Shown in pieces: positions 48,501 to 62,681 of a DNA stretch of 64,000 nucleotides. Below the pieces are notes generated by a model. It was not told where the DNA came from. It searched no databases and was given only the letters and a program-made list of their open reading frames with translations. The position numbers were made by a program, and so were the translations under genes. The DNA comes from Daphnia carinata (lineage: Eukaryota; Arthropoda; Branchiopoda; Diplostraca; Daphniidae): positions 10,166,971-10,230,970 of the forward strand of contig NC_081333.1 of NCBI RefSeq assembly GCF_022539665.2, in the 5' to 3' direction. How positions within the stretch are numbered: position 1 is the stretch's first letter; the number at the start of each line of letters is the position of its first letter.

Positions 48501-50752
48501 ATGGGACTGTGCTGGAATCCCGCACCAACCGGAGGCTGTTGTGGCTGCTGCTGTTGCTGGAACTGCAGTTGTGCGGGTTGCTGTTGCTGCTGTTGCAGCA
48601 TTTGTTGTTGTTGTTGAGACGGGTTTTGTATCATCATCGACTGCAACAAGAAAATCAAAGTTTCAGTTTATCGTTTGCCAATAAATCCCATTATTTGAGT
48701 GTCACCTGTTGCGAGGGATAAAATTGTTGTTGTTGCTGTTGTTGTTGTTGATTGACCATATTGCCGTTGCCATAGCCATACTGGGCTCCATTGCCAGTGG
48801 TTGCAGTATTGTATCCCATGTTCATGCCGTTCATGCCGTTCATGTTGTTCATCGGTCGGAGGTTGGCCCCGCCGTTCATCATGCCACCTCCTCGCTGCAT
48901 TTGAACGCCATTCGGGTTTTGGTATCCACCTGCGCTTTGCATGTTTTGCATCGACTGGTATTGTTGTGACTGCTGCTGTTGTTGCTGAGGTCCAGCAGCG
49001 AAACCCGGTCGCATGCCCATGTAACCACCCTAAACAATGACGAACGAAAGCGAGCGTTGAATGTAACGAACGCGCAAATAGGGATGAATATTTTACCTGA
49101 GCCGGGCCGTACATAGACTGGCCGTAATTATTCATTTGTTGCTGTTGTTGCTGTTGTTGCTGTTGTTGCTGCTGCTGATGTCGCTTTTGCGAACTGTGTT
49201 GGGCAGCGTTAGGATAAGGTGCGTGCCGGCCACGATACATCGGGCTGTTCATGCCCGCCTGTCCCGACCCGTACGGATCCTGCTGTCCATTCAAAACCAT
49301 ACGGCACATTTGACATCCCATCGTAGTTTATAAAATCAACTCTCATTTGTTTTATTTTTTTACCTGCTGCATGGAGGACATTTTAGTCATTCCATTGTGC
49401 TGGAAGCCGCCGACAGGGCCGTTGTTCATCATCATGTTACCACCGGCTCCTGAATTATTTCCAGTTGTTGCCATGTTGTTCATGACGGGTCCCATCATGC
49501 CGCTGTTCATCACAGGACCGAAATTACCTTGGCCGTTGGACACTCTCGTCTGCTGTTGCATCATGCCATATTGGTTGACACCATTAAAGCCTTGTTGGCC
49601 CATGCCGCCCATCTTATAAAACAATTCGAAACGTTAGTGAATTGAAAACGAGAGGGTAGACGAAATCTTTTTGAATTCAACCGCGTCCTAGTTCGAGAGT
49701 TTGCTCACCTGATTGTAACTGAGATCGTTGCGCTCGTTGTGCTGCTGCTGCTGCTGGAGACCGACTGAGGTGACTGCATCCGGTGGAGTCACTCCGGGTG
49801 TCGGTGTTCCCATTCCACCTTGATAACTGTTGTGGTACACAAACGATGATGACAGCGGCAATCGACGCCAGCGAGAACCATGGAGAAGGACAACGATGCG
49901 AGCACAAGGAACAAAAATGAAAAAGAATTGTTATTTTTTAAAGAAATATGTTTCACTAAAACTAGGAAAGAAATGGGGCTATAACACGTCCACAGGCACG
50001 CAATACACAACTGTCCGTCGTCACAATCCAATAGGCATTGAGCCGGGTACGACAGTGACACAGACACACAGGAACCAGCTGAAGAGGTTGGCGGCTGTGT
50101 GAGTGTGTGTGTCTGTGTGTGTGTGTCTATATGTTTTATTATTTGTATTTTTTTTTTCTCCAACCCTCGATGAAACATCTGCGTTGGTGAGGAGGCAAAA
50201 GCGGAGGGAAAAGAGGGGGGGGGGGGGGCAGGAATGGGGGTTGGGGCTGAATGGGCCGGCAGACGGCATTCAGGATGAATGGAACATGTGTGTGTGTGTG
50301 TGATCGGCAAGAGCGTGTGGTAGCATTGGGGGTAGTAAGGAAACGGGAATTGTTATAAACAATTTTTTTCCATATAGACAGGCTGGAGGTAGAAGAGAGG
50401 GAGAAGCGATTGATAAAGAGATAGGGTGACTAGCATAGGGGTGGAAGGGTGGGAGGGGTAGATGAAGACTGTCCTCAAGTTTTTCTTTCTGTTCTCACCT
50501 GGCTGCCGTATTGGTTCGAAACGATGCGGCTGTCGAGGACGAGGAATTCTTGGCAGAGGACGACTGGTGTATAGGCTGTGATGATGGTAGCCGTTTGTGA
50601 CGGACGGATTGTCCGACGACTGACCGACGAAAGAGGAGGGCACCGATGCCGATCCGACAGTCGACCCGCTCGCGCCCCAACTGGACGCCCCCGTCACTAC
50701 CGACAGCTGCTGTTGCTGCTGCTGCTGGGCTCCGCCTCCCGACGACCAGTCA
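45581..50752 (-). CDS. Zmiz1: ZMIZ1/2 (tonalli) homologue, SP-RING SUMO-ligase-like transcription cofactor, 5' incomplete
   Basis: Fourteen exons on the minus strand: 50752-50499, 49818-49709, 49612-49364, 49282-49097, 49029-48706, 48640-48400, 48180-48045, 47889-47679, 47582-47361, 47185-47043, 46887-46577, 46520-46261, 46181-45846, 45769-45581; about 1,056 aa. ZMIZ proteins are nuclear PIAS-like cofactors. Order: Gln/Met/Gly/Asn-rich region with several polyglutamine tracts; a family motif [10 protein letters not shown]; a conserved block from [12 protein letters not shown] to the [20 protein letters not shown] stretch; SP-RING zinc finger at 47185-46887 ([22 protein letters not shown]); [19 protein letters not shown]-terminal [11 protein letters not shown] and NDDLLALFD motifs. 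The first exon starts at a splice acceptor, not an ATG, and the conserved family N-terminus is not in the window, so the gene continues upstream. One uncertainty is the acceptor of exon 49818, chosen because it keeps the frame with the LSVVT..WG motif. Confidence 0.93.
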
Positions 50753-51987
50753 CTGTCCACACAAAGACGCAGCCGAATGTCCGAACGTATGCAGGAAAAT
50801 CAAACAGCATTCAATCAAACAAAGAAAAGAGAAACGGACATCGTTAGACAACGTGTTTTATTTCACTAGAACCTTGAAATTGCGACGGGAAAAAAAAAAG
50901 AACAGACGCTCACGAATGTGTACACACTGCTGCTGTGCACACATGCACACACATAAAGGCCATTCTGAATTCAACCTTGCGGGACCCCCGGCACCCACGT
51001 ACTTGTAGCTACAGGTACATTTTTTCTTTTTTTCATATCAAATAGGGAAGGAGAGGGGACGGCAAATGTTTAGCGTTAACTACATCACTCCGCCGTTTTT
51101 CTCGTTTTATTTCTCTTCTGATGTATAACGTCACTGTTAGCAGTACTGCCTCCATGTGGATGGAAACGTGTGTGCCCTTTTCGTTTATCTTGTGTAATGT
51201 TTAAACGGCACGATTGTCCTTAAAGTACGTCGTGCTACACGCGACGCCATTGTTTTTCCCTTGAACGATTTATTCCCATTTGACCTTTTTTTGTTTTTCT
51301 CTTCTTTTGTTTATGCTATTAACTAATGTTGCCGTCTTGTCTCCAGTTCGTTGGGTACTTTTAGACGAACTTTTATCCATTCCATTTTGTCTTACGTTTT
51401 CTTCGTCTCCTAATTAAAAAAAGACGCATATCCGGACCGGACGTGGCATTCATCTGCGTAGAGTGGGTCTTTTTTTTTATTCGTCTTTTTTATATGTTCT
51501 ATCTGTTTCTCTTCTTTTATTTCTGTTTCCTCCCCCCCCCCTCTTGTGTCCAATATTGAGTTGCCTGGCCCGCCGTGTACTGCACGCGCAGTTGTAACTG
51601 GTATAATCTAACGATACGGTTCTCTTAGGAAACGAAGGGGGCCCGACAACCAGCCAACCAATTTGCGGCCAAAACCGAAAAACAAAACCAAAAAACAAAA
51701 ACAAAACACAAGAAGAATGGGACAAGATAGAAAACAATGTATAGCTTTTGCTGTACATCCACGGTTGCAGATTATTATATAGCCGAGAAAAGAAAAGGCA
51801 CAGTAGTCGTAATAGGATGTACTGTAAAGAATAAAACAAAGCAAAAAAAAAACAAAACAACAAGCGAACGGGGTGGTCAGGTCACGGGCTAGTGAACGCC
51901 ACGTTCGGGCGAAATCTTTTTTAGCCCGGAGAAGTGAGGGGAAAAATAAGAGAGACATTCACGAAAAACACCGAAGAGAGTCATAAA

Positions 51988-52008
51988 ACACACACACACA
52001 CACACACA
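51988..52008. repeat. (CA)n microsatellite
   Basis: About ten CA units. Confidence 0.95.
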
Positions 52009-55000
52009 AGAAAAAAACATTTGGAGGCCTTTTTTTTTTTGTTTTGTTTTTCTTCGGATAAGATTATTATGCTGTAGCATAATAGTTAGTTGCTGTACAA
52101 TATATACAGCGCATATCGCATTGGCTTTCTTGTCACGCATGCGACTCGCCTTTATTTCTGCCTCACTCTTCTTTTATTTCTTTTTCGTCTCTTTTATATA
52201 TATATATATATGTATACTCTACATTACGTGGGGGGTTGCTACGGTGTAGCCTTGTTGTCTCCGGTTGAGAAAAAAGAAGGCTAAGGTTTTCTGTACTATC
52301 GTCTTCCATCGCCTTACGACATTGTCTCCTCTCTTTTTTCTTGGCCTTTTTTTTTCTCTTTCTCTTTATTATTTCCTTCCCCTCCAACTGTTTCTCATTC
52401 TTTGTCTGGCTTCTCTTTTTCTATTTTCACCTTTTAAGGAAAAACGAAGAGCTTGCTTAACAAGACACACATCCTTGAGTTGGTGATGGAAAGAACAAAG
52501 AGCTACGATGGATGGGTCACCGCTTGTTTTATTGGTAAACGGGAGAAAAGGACGCGTACGATGCGCGTGTGTAACCGCGGAAAGCGAACAACTCCTTGCT
52601 CGTCATTCGCAGTCTTTTAGCTGTACTTCGTTGTTGCAAAATTTTTTTTGGCATTTTCAGTTTCCTGCCGCTGAGCATAAATTTGCTCGTTGACGACCCC
52701 ATTTTCACCTGATGAATTCGCGCTTTTCTTTCTTTCCGTCATGACCTCCACACCTAATAAGCGTTAAGACCATCAACATTCGCACTCAGTGGCCCATTCA
52801 ATTTTTTTTTTTTCGAAAACCACACCCGAATGTCGACGTGTTTTGTTTGTTTCGCAAAGTCCTCCACGTCAGCGCGTTTCTAGCGCTGTGAAGCAAGCGC
52901 ACCCGTCGAAGAGATTGAAGTCCCGCCGTCATACGTCAGTGCACAGCGAAACACACAAGATAGAAAGAGAGAGTGGCACAAATGGGACAAATGAGCATTT
53001 GACGAATCGCTAATGTAAATGCACAAGAGTTATACGCCCATCTGCAATACAAGTGGCGTACGCGTTCTTACGGCGATACGTATGACGAAATAAGCCGGGG
53101 AAAAAAAAAAAAAATGCGCAACTAGCACACACGAAGGATATAAATATATACGAACATAAAGGAGAAAATATGTTGAAATTGAAACAAAAAAAATGCTTCT
53201 CGTCTTGATTGTGTGTTTTATTTTTCTGCGTCCCTGTCTCAATTCCCGCGTGTCCCTGTACCGTGCAATGTCGAAACTCCTTTATTTTATTTTTATTTTT
53301 ATTTTTTTTTGAATTCTTTTCTTGTAGCGACTTTGAGCTTTCAACACGACCATGACGAGAGAGTAGTGTGTGTATCTATGGAAGGCGAGAGCAGGTCCGC
53401 TATCGCGTCGTTTGGCATAATGTTTTGCACGCAAAGTGCCGCGACTAAGGCATGGAAGGAAGGCAAATCATTCACGCAAATCACCGGCCGCCACTGGCGC
53501 CCTATAGACCTCGACTTTATTTCGACTTCATACGGTCCTATTGAGTTCAAGGCTCGTAAAAATTCAATGAAAAAAAAAAAATCGACAGGAAAAAGAGTGT
53601 AAGAAGATAATAGGTTTTTATTAGCCATAGACGAATGCGATGTTTTAGCAAACACTCGGATTGCGCGTTTCAAAAAAACACACAAACAAAATCGGGATCT
53701 CAATGGCAAAACGGATACGTATATTATACCGATATTGTAATATTCTCTATTTTCCTCTCTGGTGGGGGTGGTTCAACCTTGGTTGCCTATAAAGACAGGT
53801 GGGCGAGTGGGAGGGCATAGGGAAAAAAGACGAGAGAAAAGGAGAAAGGTTTTGTTCGAGTGATAGTTGCGCACCTGTGCGGATGCTAAACGCATACCAA
53901 ATGAACACAATCGAAATCGTATTTTTGTTTTAAAGGGATGACGACACTTGCATAAAAATACACACAGCGAAAGAAAAGGAATCGATGGCTCAGATCGAAA
54001 GATGAAAACTATATTTTAAAATTCATTGCGCGTCTATTTTCCGATGATGATTTTTTATTAGCGTCGAGTCTTTGGCAGTTTAAACGAGGCTTTCGTGATT
54101 AGTTTTGGTTTTTCAGCCCTGCGTGCTGCCGGATTGGAGTAAAAAAAAAATTAATGGAAACGTGCGTTTTTTAGCTTTCATCGTTATCTAACGAGTCCAT
54201 CAAAACTGGACGCTATCCGACAACGAAAAAAAAAAAAAAATCAAAACGATGAAGTGATGGCGCTACTGCTGCTTATTGCGTAGTCTGTTCATTCTATTAA
54301 TTCAAACTGATGGAAAAGTTTGACCTCGATAGCCAGGCTAATGATTTTCCAACGGCCGCGGGGAAATAGACCAAAAAATAAAAAAATAAAAAGATTAGCA
54401 ATCAGCTGCCAAATGCAAACGCGCCCTCTATTCGATAACTGTAACCGATATGCTACCGTTATCACCAATGCTGGCTACTACCTCGCATTTCTCTCTATCT
54501 CCCTTCTTCCTACACCAAAACTCTCTCTTATTATTATTATTTTTTTGTTCTCCCGGTATTCACGTGATTGTGCCCATTGGTTGAGAAAGTCATCATTTCC
54601 ATATTGGTTCAATGTCTCCCGCTCGCACGCCACGATTGTGTCTGTTTCTTATTTTTTTTTTTTTTCAAAAAAAATTTTTTTGTTTTACCTGTACAGGCGT
54701 ATACAGGCCACACCCAAGAATTTAAAGTTTCCAATAATTCTATATTGGAAAATTGAGTTGCAGTTTTGGTTTTTTTCGGCGACGAAATTTCACGCCGACA
54801 CACAAGTTCGGGGACAGCCATCAACGGTTGCCGCGTAATGGACACCGGTGGATATATAGCTTTTCGTAATAGAACAAGAGAGGTGAAAGCGCTGATGGGC
54901 TTTGAACGTTGTGTTCACTCGAGAGTAAACGATGACATTAAGGTTGCTTATTTTTATTTATTCTTTTTTTTTCCCTTACTTTTTTTTTCCTGTGTGTGTT

Positions 55001-55504
55001 TATTTTTTTTCTCTCACGAAAGTCGAGAATGAACGAGAACGCATGGCCACAAAAAGGCGAGAGAAGAACGAAAGAGAATAGTTCCTATTAAGGTCCTGCA
55101 GGTAGGCATTTTTTTTTTTAGTATACATTCATTTTCATTTTTTTTTTTCCCTCTTTGAAAAACGTAAAAAAAAAAACAACAGGGCAAAAGAAACGTGAAA
55201 GAAATAGAAAAAAAAATGGCCCGGAGCATCATAAAAGAATGAAGAAGAGTCTTATGATCGCATCACACACACAGCAGCAGCGGTCAAGAACACAAACCAC
55301 CACAGTGTCTATGCGTATAATATACATATAAAGTAAGCATTCGTGGTATATAGTAATGTATCTGATCATATTTTAGGGTAAACAAAAAAAAAAATAAAAT
55401 ACCAGAAAGAATAAAGTGGCAAGGAGAAAAATGTGATGAATAATAGAAAGAAAGAAGAAGCAACTTGTTGCTCCGGCAGAATATCTTTTTTAAATGTCTC
55501 TTTT

Positions 55505-55546
55505 TGTGTGTGTGTGTGTGTGTGTGTGTTGTTGTTGTTGTTGTTG
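55505..55546. repeat. Compound (GT)n-(GTT)n repeat
   Basis: A dinucleotide tract passes directly into a GTT trinucleotide tract at about 55529. Confidence 0.95.
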
Positions 55547-56751
55547 CCGTTGCGTTCTTTTATATTTCAAGAATGACTGTCGTTACGTAGATGAAAAAGA
55601 AAAAAAAAAAAGGCTAGCGGACGCAAGCGCCGGCAACGGTGGCGCTGTCCTCGCCCTACCAAAACCCCTCAAACAGAAAAAAAAAAAGAAAACATTCTTT
55701 TCAAGAACAAAAATAAAACAAAAAAAAAAAGCAACACAAGATGGGGTGTACGCATGACTTTATAAGGCTCTCTTTTTGAATATCTTTGCATAGCCAGTAA
55801 AATATACATGTACGTGTAATGCCTGACTTGCTGTGAGAGTCTTGCGCCAGCTCATGTCAGCTCATTGCCATCCTTCTTTTGATTCGAACCATCAACAAAA
55901 GCCAAGCGCCATCGTGTCGTTACTACCGTCTTTATACCAATAGATTTAATTCCCTTTTTTTTAATAGAGGGAAATAGACAACACCTTTGCGTACGCAGAA
56001 AAGAGAAATAGTTTCGCTTCATGTTTTGAGCGTCATAAACCACTTTGGAGGAAGCCAATCAAATCCAGGTCGATTTAATGCAATGCAAAGTGCATTCATT
56101 GCGTTATGCAAAAAATATTGTCAGTGAAAAACGAAGGGCACGAATGAATGGGAGCAGTTCGGTAAACTGCGTAAGCCCAAGTTTGAAAGCTTTAAATGGT
56201 GGCAGTGCCCGCGAGTGCATTGCTACTAAACTAGATCGTAGACTCTGTGTAGCATTTTAGAATAAAAGCGCTCTTAAATGCCATTCGGTAGGAGCGAATT
56301 CAATCAAATAAACAAATAATACGCTGCATACGGAGCCTGCGTCTACGTCCTGAAACCCCCCCAAGTCCCGGAGAGCATTTAGACATTTTGGCACGGGCTC
56401 AAGGTCTTCTCACCTTATCTCTATATAAACGCAGACAATAACAAAAAGAAAAAATATATATTTATATAGAATTAAAAAAAACAAACAACAACAACCGAGT
56501 CTCCATCTTTTTTTTTTTTCTTCTTTGTTTCTTCCTATTCATTTCTTTTTCTTTCCTCTGCTTTTCATTCCATTTCTTTTTTGTTTATTTCATTTTAAAT
56601 ATTTTTTTTTTGAAAAATTTTTCTTTTGGGTATTAAAATTTCATTAATTTTTCCTTCGGCAGTCAACGCCATCGCCGGTACGGGATAAGAAACCAAGTCG
56701 AGAAAAATAAAATAAAAAGGGCGCTTGATTTTGAAAAAGAAATATGAAACG

Positions 56752-56789
<38 letters not shown>
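56752..56789. repeat. Poly(A) run of 38
   Basis: Uninterrupted A homopolymer. There is no coding source or target duplication beside it that would mark a retroposon. Confidence 0.95.
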
Positions 56790-56791
<2 letters not shown>

Positions 56792-58892
56792 GCACCATCA
56801 AAAAGCCAGGAAGTCCTTGCCGGAGTTCCACTCAAGAGTCAACGTGCATATGCGCAGCCTTATAGCATCGACGTAGTTAGAATTCAAAGTCAAAAAGGTT
56901 GAATTTCTTTCTTTTGTGTGTGTGTGTGTGTGTCTTTGAGTGTTTTAAAAAAGAGAAATGAATTCGTATTTTCAAATATATTCAATGGTCGAATCTTACG
57001 TGTGCGCTCGTCCTTGTTGTCTATAACATCTTTCTTCTTTTCCTTTCCTACCACCATCATTTATAATAGATTTCTTTTTTTTTTTTCTGGGTGCAGAGAA
57101 TTTTCCCAGAAGCCGATAGAAGATTCCTTTCTTCCCAAGATGAAAAAAAAAAAAAAAAAAAATCTAAAAATGAATTGACTTTATGTAACTATGGAGCGCC
57201 GTTTTAGATTAACCCACCCACCACCACCCCACCCATGCGCTTGCTGTCAGTGGTTTCCAGGGTCGTGTACGAAGAGAGAACTGCCATCGAGAAAGAATAA
57301 AAACATAAAGAAATAAAAAAAAAAAAAAAAAAAAAGAAAAAGATGGGCATCCGTTCCCGTATATTAGTCAGTTGTTGATGCTGTTTGGCTTTTTTTTTTT
57401 TTTTTTTTTAGTTTTGGATTTTTTATCCGTGTGTTTGAAGACATGACGTCACGATGACGATACGCTAAACGACACGAGACGGACGACTATATTTTTTCAT
57501 TGCCTTTCACGGTCTGCTCGGCAAACAAACTCAGAAAAGCTGAAAATTCTTCGACTGGCAAGTCGACGATGTTGTTATTATTATTCGTTCCCTTTTTTTT
57601 TTGCTTCTGATGATGATGATGTGTGTGTGTGTGTGTGTACGTATGCGGGAGCGCAAGAAACGCGCGCTCCATTTACACGCGGCTAACTATTAAATTACGC
57701 CGATTTCTTTTTATTCTCTTTACTTTTCGTTTCTCTCTCCGTTCGTGGATTATTATAGGAACGAGGGGCCTGGTTTCCTTTTATTGCCTTTTTTTTTTTC
57801 TAGCGCTCATCTTGGCAACAAAACGAAGAAACAGCGCAAAAAAAAAAAAAAAAGGGAGAATCGAGCGTTGACAAGCCGACCGAGATTGCGCAAAATAGAG
57901 CGTGGGGCAACGGGACTAGGAAGAGGGAAAAAAAAAATGCGGAGAAGAAAGAGATCGTCAGGGACCGTATATAAAATTGTATTTTGCTATGATATTATCT
58001 GTTATAGCGCAGTGTGTAGCCTTGTGCACATACTAACTCGCTGGCACTACACTTTACAGAGCGCACAGCTCTCGGTACGGTTACATTATACTTCCCTCCC
58101 CCCCCCCCCAGACCCTTCCTTTTGCGAATCAATAAAGAGACTGCGTCACACGCTGCTCCCGCTTCTGCTACTTTTATTCCACACACACACAAAAGACTCG
58201 TGTGTGTGTCCCTTTTTCTCTCTCTCTCTCTCTTTGACGACAGCCCTGAGGGGCGGAGGACAAAAAAAAAAAAGAGGGGGAAACATTGAAAGCTGGCGGA
58301 TCAATCCCGAGGACTGCCAACCTCCCGACAAACACACGCAGAGAAACACACATATAAATATACTGTATGCAGTGCAGTATAGACTTGTGAGCGTCGACAG
58401 ATATCTAAAGCAAAAAAAAAAAAAAAGGTCGGGGTAGTGGCTGCTGCAACCATAGGTCGACTGATGTTCTTCGAGTTTGAGTAGATCCGGACCAGAAGAG
58501 CAGAGGAATCTAGGCTAAAGTGGGTGGTCCTCCGCATTTTCCCTATTGCTGGTGCGTCGATGAGTGAACAGACTTAACTGACTACACTCTTTATGCTATG
58601 ATATCCCGTAGGTTTTGAAATCACGCGGGATTTCTTATCCTAATCTCACGCCCTGCCTTTTGGCTGTTCATTTTGAAACACACACACAAAAAAAAAGACT
58701 CTCTTTAAAGATTTTGCCTTTTTTTTTTTCTATCCTTTTGTTGGCTCACCGACATGCACACAACGACGTTGATGAACAAGATCGATGGATCAATCTTGAT
58801 GGTATTAATTAGTTCTGACCGGAGATGGGCGGCAGCAAGGAGAAAGGAAAAAAAAGAGGAGGTTGAATTAAAATAAGTCTATCAATACAGCA

Positions 58893-58910
58893 GGGGGGGG
58901 GGGGGGGGGG
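58893..58910. repeat. Poly(G) run of 18
   Basis: Uninterrupted G homopolymer, the longest in the window. Confidence 0.95.
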
Positions 58911-59456
58911 TATATAGAGGTGGGAGGAGACTCCTAAGTAAGTTAATATGAAGCGTTGAGAAAGCAGCAGTCCTATGTTTTTATAGAGTCAAGCTAAGAG
59001 GACCGAGTGTAAAAAAAAAAAAAAAAAAAAGAACTGATGTTTTTCTTTTCTTTTGTTTTTGGTATCGATCGCCCTATCGAGAGAGAGAGACAGCAAACCG
59101 AAAGGGCTGGAAGATTGAGGAGCCAAATGGTGGCAGCGATATATATATATATAAGCTTTAGATGCTATACAATAAGAGGGTGGCGTTGCGCCGTGAGAGA
59201 GATGAAAAAAAAAAAAAAAGGGAAGACACGCCGAGCGAAACGTGGGGAGGTTCATTATAGCCGCTGATCAATTGACGGGAGACCCCCAACAGAAAAGGGA
59301 ACGAACGAAACAAAAAAACAAAAAAAAAAAAAATGTACACATCAAATAGGAGGCAAGGGCGAAAACGGTTGCATTGGGAATATATGTATACTGTGCTCTA
59401 TATATCTATCTTATGCGTGCATAAACATACAGAGAGCTAAAAGCTAAATAGAGCTT

Positions 59457-59502
59457 CAGAGAGAGAAAGAGAGAGCGAGATAGAGAGAGAGAGAGAAGAG
59501 AA
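59457..59502. repeat. (GA)n-rich tract
   Basis: GA-rich purine tract with a few interruptions. Confidence 0.9.
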
Positions 59503-59631
59503 GGTTATGATGTCCATCTGCGCTGACTTTGGGGTCGACCGAGGCGCAGATCAATACCCGCCGATTCCTCTCCTACCCCAGCAACTCAGTTCTTCTTTTT
59601 TTTTTTCTTGCGTACGTGCGTATTCGTATCC

Positions 59632-59662
<31 letters not shown>

Positions 59663-62643
59663 CTCTATATATTCGCCTTCCTTCCTCGTTCTATTTATCG
59701 AGAAAAGAAAAATAGAAGCGCCTGCTCCCGATGCTACCAGATTGACTACCAAGCATTACGGAAAAAGATGGTGGCTTCGTTCTTTCTTCGTCGCTATTTT
59801 ATCGCACCACTCCGTACAGCAGCTTCCTTTTATTCTTTCTTTCTTTAAAAAAAAAAATATAAATCTGTCGTTCGTTCGTTTTTTGTTTTTTTTTCGTCCC
59901 TGTTTCTACTTGGAATAAATATCCCATCTTGGTTGTAGCGCTCTTGAAAAAAAAAAAAAAAAAAAGAGAAACACGAGCGGGTAAAACACTGGGGAGCCGT
60001 GCATCGAGTTGAAAACATCGTTCGTATTGCAGACGTGGAACGAAAGGAAAGAGAAGAGAGAAATAGAGAGAGATATGGTTTTGTCTATGCAGCAGACAAA
60101 CACAACCAGAGACGCGACGCCAAAAGAAAAAAAAAAAAAGAAGAAGAAGAAGAAGAAAGAAAGAAGAGATCTCACCTTCATCTCACCTATCTATGTGTAG
60201 AGCTAAACGTGTATGCGCGTTAACCTCCCTCTAACCGGCGGGAGAGCAGGAGAATGAATTCCTCAACTCCCGCCGCGCGTCTCTTCTTCATTTTATTATT
60301 TTTTTTTTTTTTCTATCTTTTTTCCTATTTCAAATAAACATTTTCGACCTCCATCTTCATCATCATCATCATTTTTTGTGTGTGTGTGTGTGTGTATTCC
60401 TCCCTTTCTTCTTCCTTTTCTTTCTCATCACAGTTTAACGCACTCACGTAAAGCGCGTTTGCCCCGGACCGGAGAGACCAAACCCAACAACAACGGCGGT
60501 CAGGATCGACAAATATCTGAAGAATTTCTTATTTTTTTTTTTTTTTTTTTTTTTTTTATCTTTCGTTCATTCGTTTCGTTCATCCCTACCCTTTTTTTTT
60601 CTTTCACCTTTTTCTTGTTGTTGTTTCTAGTTTTATTCCTTAAAATTCTTCCACACACGCACTCACGAACGCACACACACACACACACATCAACTCAGGA
60701 GATGTCCGGTAGACAGACAAACAATGAAATTCTCCAGTTTTTGTTGTTTTCCTTTTGAAAACATTTTGTGTAAGGAAATAAAAAAAAAAAAAAAAAAAAA
60801 AAAAACTACCAATCGCAGGTGTAGATGATGGGTGCGCGCGCGCGCGAGCGGGTTTTGGTGTTAGCGGTTAGTCTCTAATATATTCACGGCCAGGTGTTTG
60901 GTTTTGTTTGATGTTTTTTTTTTTTTTGTCTTGTTTTTTTTTTTTTTTTCAGTTGCCACTATATCCGGCTAGCGATCATCGTTGGATAGCGGTCAGGCGT
61001 CAGACCTGAATTCCATTTAGTTTTGTGCTTATTTTTTTATTGTTGTTGTTGTTGTCTCTTGAATTTTCGAATGTTGCACACGACAAAAAAAATACTTCAT
61101 TTTGATTTGCCAGCACGCTACAAGGCGAAGAAGAAAACAAAAAATTGATGTTATCTTTTTTTTTTTTTTTTTCTTTTTCCGCGTCCTGATTCAAATGGCT
61201 CGCCCTCGCGCGGACGCACTCGGCTCCTCTTTTTTTTTTTGCAACTAGAGGAACTGCTTTTACTCCGTGTGACACAGACACATGGATCCGTCCGCCCTTC
61301 TGTTGTGTGTTGCTTCCACCGTGAGCGCGCGGAAGGAGTTGGCACACGGCGGCGCAGCCATTCGATACGGCGACAACGCAACAATGTTGCCAACCTTTCT
61401 TTTTTTTTTTTTTTTTTTTTTCTTTTGCCCTACTCTTTCGTTCCCCTTTTTTTTTTTTTTTTTTTTTCTTCTTTTTCTTTTTATCTTTCTCTTCTCTTAT
61501 TGATTTCTCTCTAGAAAGACGGTGGCTTCTTTTCTTTCCTTTTGCTTGATGATGGCGCGGCCAAGATGGCGTGCCTGCTCTCTTTCCGTCTGACGTCTTC
61601 CCTTCTTTTTCTATTTCTTCTTTCTTTTCTTTTTTATTTTTCTTCAGCTTTGACGTAGGCTGCTGCATCAGCGAGCAGCAACAGCAAACGAGACGCGCAG
61701 AAAATGAAAACGCAAATAAAAATTAAAAAAGAGAAGAAAACGAGGGCCTTTTTTTTTGTTTTTTATCACGGAGCACGAAGAGGGCGTCGGTGGGAATGGG
61801 AGCACCAGCTTCGACGTCGTTCATTGTCGACCAGAGAAAGACACACACACATCAGGAAAAATAAAAAAAAAAAGTGGGAGAGATAGAGGGTGGCACATAT
61901 TGAATGTTGTGAGTGGTTGCAAGCGCTTGGGTCGTTTCCACGGAGAAGGTCGCAGTATAGGAGCGAAAGAGCGGCCGTTCGTTCGTGAAAAAAAATGAGG
62001 CGGGAGCGAGTCACGGGTGTGTATGGAAGACTATGCAAGGGGACACATCGATTTCATCGGACCTAGCAACTAAAAAAAAAAAAAAAAAAAAGCCCCGCAA
62101 AATAAAAAATAAATAAAGAGAGACAAGAGGAACGAAAGAAAAAAAAAAAAAAAAGGGAGCCAGAAGCGGACTATCACGCGGGAACATCGCAGTTGCGTAT
62201 ACACGACGATTGGCAGTACGTCGTCTTGTTCGAAGACACTCGTGGTCGTCGCGACCTTCGAGAATGAAGCACGTCTGCTCCACACTGACGAGCAAGAAAA
62301 AACAAAAGAAAAACAAAAGAAAAAGAAAAACAAATAACAAGCCAAACAACGAGTTGATTTACATTTTCGGTAGAATTTTTTATCGTCTTCCTTTTTTTTA
62401 TCTTTTATCTTCTGAGTTTTCTTCAGGCTTTGGAAAATGTGATGGACTCACGCTTAAACCTCAGCTGAGAAACGACTCGTGTTCGAATAGCAACAAGACA
62501 AATTTTAAAGAGCTCGGCTATAATCTCGTGGTGTGTGTCCTTTTACTGAGGCGCAGAGTTCCAGCCAGAAACCAGGAAAAAGACGTACACGGTGATATAC
62601 TGACACAAAAGAATGAAAACAAAAGCCCAGCAGGAAAAAGGAA

Positions 62644-62681
62644 CACACACACACACACACACACATACACACACACACACA
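62644..62681. repeat. (CA)n microsatellite
   Basis: About 38 bases of CA with one T interruption, followed by AAAAT repeats and a G run. Confidence 0.95.

Noticed and set aside
50495-50680. Alternative frame of the first ZMIZ exon in the window
   Set aside because: It could join exon 49818 through another acceptor, but only the chosen frame contains the ZMIZ-like LSVVT..WG motif.
53213-53709. Overlapping open frames of 120-130 codons on both strands
   Set aside because: Both strands are open at once, each passes through A/T homopolymers, and there is no known domain or splice context.
56752-56789. Processed retroposon tail
   Set aside because: The A38 run has no upstream coding or repeat body and no target duplication.
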